A DNA stretch of 6,979 nt, taken from assembly GCA_028696435.1 (NCBI GenBank), contig JAQVHC010000067.1, positions 1 to 6,979 on the forward strand, given 5' to 3'. Both the position numbers and the translations under genes were made by a program. The notes under the pieces are model-generated. The model made no database searches, was not told the DNA's origin, and was given only the letters and a program-made list of their open reading frames with translations. This stretch comes from Actinomycetota bacterium. GTDB lineage: Bacteria; Actinomycetota; Humimicrobiia; Humimicrobiales; Humimicrobiaceae. Below, one piece after another: positions 4,090 to 6,979 of the stretch (position 1 is its first letter; each line of letters starts with the position of its first letter).

Positions 4090-6372
4090 ATGAAACTATT
4101 TAAATATCTCTTATCACCTTTACTACTCATAGCCATCCTTGTTTTACCCCTTGTTTCCTGTCAGAGGGGAACCGACATAGAAGAAGTCGCTCCAGTTTCT
4201 GAAGATGAGGAGGTTATTATCGAAGAAGACATTGGAAAAGGAGAGAAAATGGATACAGAAGAAGGTACGGCAGTAAGTGCTCTTGGAGATGTCCCTTCTC
4301 TTAAGGAAGTTTTTAAGGATGATTTTTATATTGGTACAGCAGTAGAAGCTTCCCAGCTTAATGACCCGGAATTGTGCGAGCTAATAAAAAAACATTTTTC
4401 CAGCATCACAGCAGAAAATGCAATGAAACCAGAAAGCTTACAGCCTGTTGAAGGAAAGTTTGACTTCAGAGATGCTGATAAAATTGCTAATTTTGCAAAG
4501 GAAAATGGAATTGCACTTCGCGGGCATACTCTTATATGGCACAATCAGGTTCCGGAGTGGTTTTTCTTAGAAGATGGCAAGCAGGTTTCTAAAGAAACAC
4601 TGCGCGAGCGTATGAGAACCCATATCACTGAAGTTATGCAGCACTATAAAGGACAGGTTTATGCGTGGGATGTTGTAAACGAGCCAATTAATGCCGATGA
4701 GCCAGACGGGCTCCTCAGAAACAACTGGTATGAAATACTTGGAGAGGAATATATAGAACTTGCGTTCCGTTATGCAAGAGAGGCAGACCCCGAAGCAAAA
4801 CTCTTTTTAAATGATTATGACACTACAAACCCTAACAAATGCCAGGCAATTGTAGACCTTGTAAAAAGACTCCAGAAAAAAGGTGTTCCGATAGATGGCA
4901 TAGGGATGCAGATGCATATCAATCTTGAAAAACCATCGCTTGAAGATTTCGAAAAAGCACTTCAAAAATTCTCGGAACTGGGACTGGAGATTCATATTAC
5001 TGAAATGGATATCTCAGTATATAAAGACAGATCAGAGTCATTTGATACTATTAGCGAAGAGATATTAAATGAGCAGGGTCATCGTGTAAAGGATTTATTT
5101 GCCATTATAGATAAGTATAAGGCAAATATAACCAGTGTAACTTTCTGGGGTCTTACAGATGAATACTCATGGTTAAGATACTATTTTGAGGACCGTAAAG
5201 ACTGGCCCCTGCCCTTTGGTGAAAATCTGGAAGTAAAACCTTTCTTCTGGGGAATGGTAGATCCTTCAAAACTGGCTCCCAGAATAAACAAAGCTAAAGC
5301 AATACAGGGTAGTGCTGTTATTGATGGAATTGAGGATGAAATCTGGGAATCTGCAGAATATTTTCCAGCAATAGAAACTTTAGAAGATTTAGGTATGGAG
5401 GCAAAGGCGCTCTGGGATAACAAATACCTGTATATCCTGCTTGAAGTATCAGATAAGACTCCGGGTGAAGATGACGTAATCAAAATTTTTATAGATGAGA
5501 AAAATGAAAAGTCCAGTTCTCTGGATGAAAATGACAGGGTAGTTGAATTTGCTTTTGATTCAAAATGGAAAAATTCAGAAGATGCATCTATTGGAAAGAC
5601 AGATGACGGCTATATTTTTGAAGCCCGTATCCCCTTTGAACATATAGAAGGAAACGAAGGCATTAGTATTGGACTGGATATTCAGGTTATGGATGGAAAG
5701 CAGACTTTTGTAAAATGGAATGATAAAAACGGCATTGCGGATGAGTCTCCAGAATACTGGGGGATAGTTAATTTTGTAGTAGCCCCAAAAATGGCAACAG
5801 CTTATTACGGGACTTCTGTAATTGATGGCATGATGGATGAAGAGTATAACACATGTAGCCCACTATCTGTTGACACATTTATTCAGGGTATAGAAGATGA
5901 AAAAAATGTATTCCAGGGTGCAACAGCAAAAGCATGGGTACTCTGGGATGAAGAGGCCATCTATGTATATATGGAAGTAAATGACCCTGTACTGAGTGAT
6001 ATAAGTGATACAGTTTACATGCAGGATAGCATTGAAGTCTTTATAGATGAAAACAACGGTAAAACTACCTTTTATGAAGAAGATGATGGTCAGTTTAGAG
6101 TAAGCTATAAAAATAGACAGTCTTTTGGTTCTACAGGCAGTGTAGATGGTTTTGAAAGCGCAACCCGGACAACTGAAGACGGATATGCAGTTGAGGTAAA
6201 GATTCCTTACAGAACCCTGACTCCACAGGATGGTACTGTTATTGGCTTTGACCTTCAGGTTAATGACGACCAGGGAAGTGGAGTAAGAGACAGCATTGCA
6301 AAATGGAATGATCCTACGAACGATTCATGGCAGTCAACTGCAGGGTTTGGGATTTTAACCTTAAAAAAATAA
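4090..6372 (+). CDS. GH10 endo-1,4-beta-xylanase, lipoprotein with two C-terminal CBM9 modules
   Basis: A 760-residue extracytoplasmic enzyme that hydrolyses internal beta-1,4-xylosyl bonds with retention. Residues 1-24 are a lipoprotein signal peptide: K2 and K5, a hydrophobic core L7-V22, and the lipobox LVSC with the lipidated cysteine at C24 (Q25 next). Residues 29-58 form a very acidic tether with 14 Asp/Glu in 30. The GH10 barrel spans about 70-395: ITAENAMKPE (106-115), GHTLIWHNQVPEW (145-157), WDVVNEP with acid/base E198, NDYDT (241-245), QMHI (274-277), ITEMD with nucleophile E305, and the TFWGLTDEYSWL block (351-362). Two CBM9-type beta modules follow, at about 399-563 and 569-758. 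Each starts with a VIDGxxDE motif and has an IFIDE or VFIDE strand and a KWND motif near its end. CBM9 modules bind sugar chains, in the best-studied case their reducing ends. There are no N-terminal CBM22 modules or S-layer repeats, so anchoring appears to be by lipid. The gene appears monocistronic. Confidence 0.93.
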   Translation: MKLFKYLLSPLLLIAILVLPLVSCQRGTDIEEVAPVSEDEEVIIEEDIGKGEKMDTEEGTAVSALGDVPSLKEVFKDDFYIGTAVEASQLNDPELCELIKKHFSSITAENAMKPESLQPVEGKFDFRDADKIANFAKENGIALRGHTLIWHNQVPEWFFLEDGKQVSKETLRERMRTHITEVMQHYKGQVYAWDVVNEPINADEPDGLLRNNWYEILGEEYIELAFRYAREADPEAKLFLNDYDTTNPNKCQAIVDLVKRLQKKGVPIDGIGMQMHINLEKPSLEDFEKALQKFSELGLEIHITEMDISVYKDRSESFDTISEEILNEQGHRVKDLFAIIDKYKANITSVTFWGLTDEYSWLRYYFEDRKDWPLPFGENLEVKPFFWGMVDPSKLAPRINKAKAIQGSAVIDGIEDEIWESAEYFPAIETLEDLGMEAKALWDNKYLYILLEVSDKTPGEDDVIKIFIDEKNEKSSSLDENDRVVEFAFDSKWKNSEDASIGKTDDGYIFEARIPFEHIEGNEGISIGLDIQVMDGKQTFVKWNDKNGIADESPEYWGIVNFVVAPKMATAYYGTSVIDGMMDEEYNTCSPLSVDTFIQGIEDEKNVFQGATAKAWVLWDEEAIYVYMEVNDPVLSDISDTVYMQDSIEVFIDENNGKTTFYEEDDGQFRVSYKNRQSFGSTGSVDGFESATRTTEDGYAVEVKIPYRTLTPQDGTVIGFDLQVNDDQGSGVRDSIAKWNDPTNDSWQSTAGFGILTLKK

Positions 6373-6434
6373 AAAGTATATAAAAAAATATATCCAAATA
6401 GAGAAATTTTAATAGAGCAATTTAAAAACAAAAA
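6373..6434. other. Short convergent gap between the xylanase and aminotransferase stops
   Basis: These 62 bp separate two converging genes and are nearly all A and T. I see no GC-containing hairpin followed by a T-run on either strand; only A/T stretches such as TATATAAAAAAATATAT (6377-6393) could fold, and weakly. Termination may be Rho-dependent or occur within the opposing genes. Confidence 0.5.
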
Positions 6435-6979
6435 TCATACCTTATATACTTTGCTTTTAAATAGTTCCATAATTTTCCTGGTGATAGGGCCCGGAACCTG
6501 GCCATCCAGCTCAAATCTGTCAACTTTTTTTACCGGAACAACCCCTGCAACAGAGCTTGTTTTAAATATATCATCAGCACCGATAAAATCCCTATAGTGA
6601 ATTTTTCTCTCCTTTATTCTTATACTGTTTTCCCTGCAAAGGCCAATTACAACTTTTCTGGTCATACCTGGAAGGATATTTTGCGTAATGGGTGGAGTAT
6701 AAACTGTATTTCTTTTTACATAGAAGATATTGCTCGAAGCGCCTTCCAGCACCAGATGGTCGGCTGTAAGAAATATCGCCTCGCCGGCACCATTTGAGTG
6801 AGCCTCATTTTTAGCGTAAAGATTTTCAAAATAATTAATCAGTTTATGAGTGTAAATCGGGCTCCCAATAGAAGGCCTCCTTACCTTTGAAGATATAATG
6901 TTTATACCCTCTGTATAATCTTTCTCAGGACATGGAGCAAGCTTTTCAGCAATTATAATGAGACAGGGCCTGTAACTGC
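6435..6979 (-). CDS. Class IV PLP-dependent aminotransferase/lyase (BCAT, D-amino-acid aminotransferase or aminodeoxychorismate lyase type), C-terminal part
   Basis: The reading frame is open from the right edge to the TGA at 6435-6437, giving the last 181 codons of a gene whose start lies outside the window. A GTG at 6750-6752 is an internal valine codon, not a start: conserved sequence continues without a stop upstream of it. In fragment numbering, K45 (IYTHKLINYFE) fits the lysine that forms the Schiff base with pyridoxal phosphate. EGASSNIF at 78-85 is the EGxxSN motif, LPGMTRKVV is the cofactor-phosphate loop, and DDIFKTSSVAGVVPVKKVD is the second phosphate-contacting segment. The fold type IV family includes branched-chain aminotransferase (IlvE), D-amino-acid aminotransferase and PabC. 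The AKNEAH stretch after the lysine and the short C-terminus resemble the D-amino-acid aminotransferase/PabC side more than IlvE, but specificity is decided partly by the missing N-terminal domain. It converges on the xylanase. Confidence 0.88.
   Translation of the reverse strand, partial: SYRPCLIIIAEKLAPCPEKDYTEGINIISSKVRRPSIGSPIYTHKLINYFENLYAKNEAHSNGAGEAIFLTADHLVLEGASSNIFYVKRNTVYTPPITQNILPGMTRKVVIGLCRENSIRIKERKIHYRDFIGADDIFKTSSVAGVVPVKKVDRFELDGQVPGPITRKIMELFKSKVYKV

Noticed and set aside
4326..5483. Three minus-strand open frames (62-100 residues) opposite the xylanase
   Set aside because: They are antisense to the conserved GH10 and CBM9 coding sequence and have no family resemblance.
6435..6752. 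A separate 105-residue minus-strand protein starting at a GTG
   Set aside because: The frame stays open to the right edge, and the upstream codons encode conserved class IV aminotransferase sequence including the likely PLP lysine. The GTG is an internal valine.
6597..6797. Plus-strand 66-residue open frame
   Set aside because: It lies wholly opposite the conserved aminotransferase coding sequence and shows no recognisable domain or ribosome binding site.

Overview
The window is AT-rich bacterial DNA from a low-GC organism with purine-rich Shine-Dalgarno sites. It carries five protein genes, two of them cut by the window edges. The fused DHH-CBS-nucleotidyltransferase, the lipoprotein-type xylanase and the low GC would all fit an anaerobic polysaccharide degrader, for example a Halanaerobiales, Thermoanaerobacterales or Thermotogae-like lineage. 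This placement is inference from gene content. There is no rRNA or other marker to fix it.

Layout from left to right: (1) the first 38 codons of a GT4-like glycosyltransferase on the minus strand, running off the left edge; (2) a 158-bp AT-rich gap with an 11-bp A/T-only inverted repeat; (3) a large minus-strand gene for an 856-residue protein with an NrnA/RecJ-like DHH-DHHA1 phosphoesterase, two CBS domains and a class II tRNA CCA/A-adding (poly(A) polymerase family) module; (4) a 183-bp gap with a GC-containing hairpin; (5) a small minus-strand FMN nitroreductase; (6) a roughly 530-bp AT-rich divergent intergenic region with dyads and A/T tandem repeats; (7) a plus-strand gene for a 760-residue lipoprotein GH10 endo-xylanase with two C-terminal CBM9 modules; (8) a 62-bp convergent gap with no clear terminator; (9) the C-terminal 181 codons of a minus-strand class IV PLP aminotransferase or lyase, running off the right edge.

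The genes do not form an obvious functional pathway. The xylanase stands alone: no sugar transporter, xylosidase or regulator gene is in view. Its lipobox, acidic tether and sugar-binding modules suggest that it is anchored on the outside of the cell, where it cuts xylan and holds on to the polysaccharide. The minus-strand genes are housekeeping or metabolic, and the gaps of more than 150 bp between them argue against one tight operon.

I see no CRISPR array, insertion sequence, tRNA, rRNA, phage gene or defence system. The most notable items are the three-part tRNA-repair fusion and the architecture of the surface xylanase. Both belong to recognised families, so I do not claim a new system.
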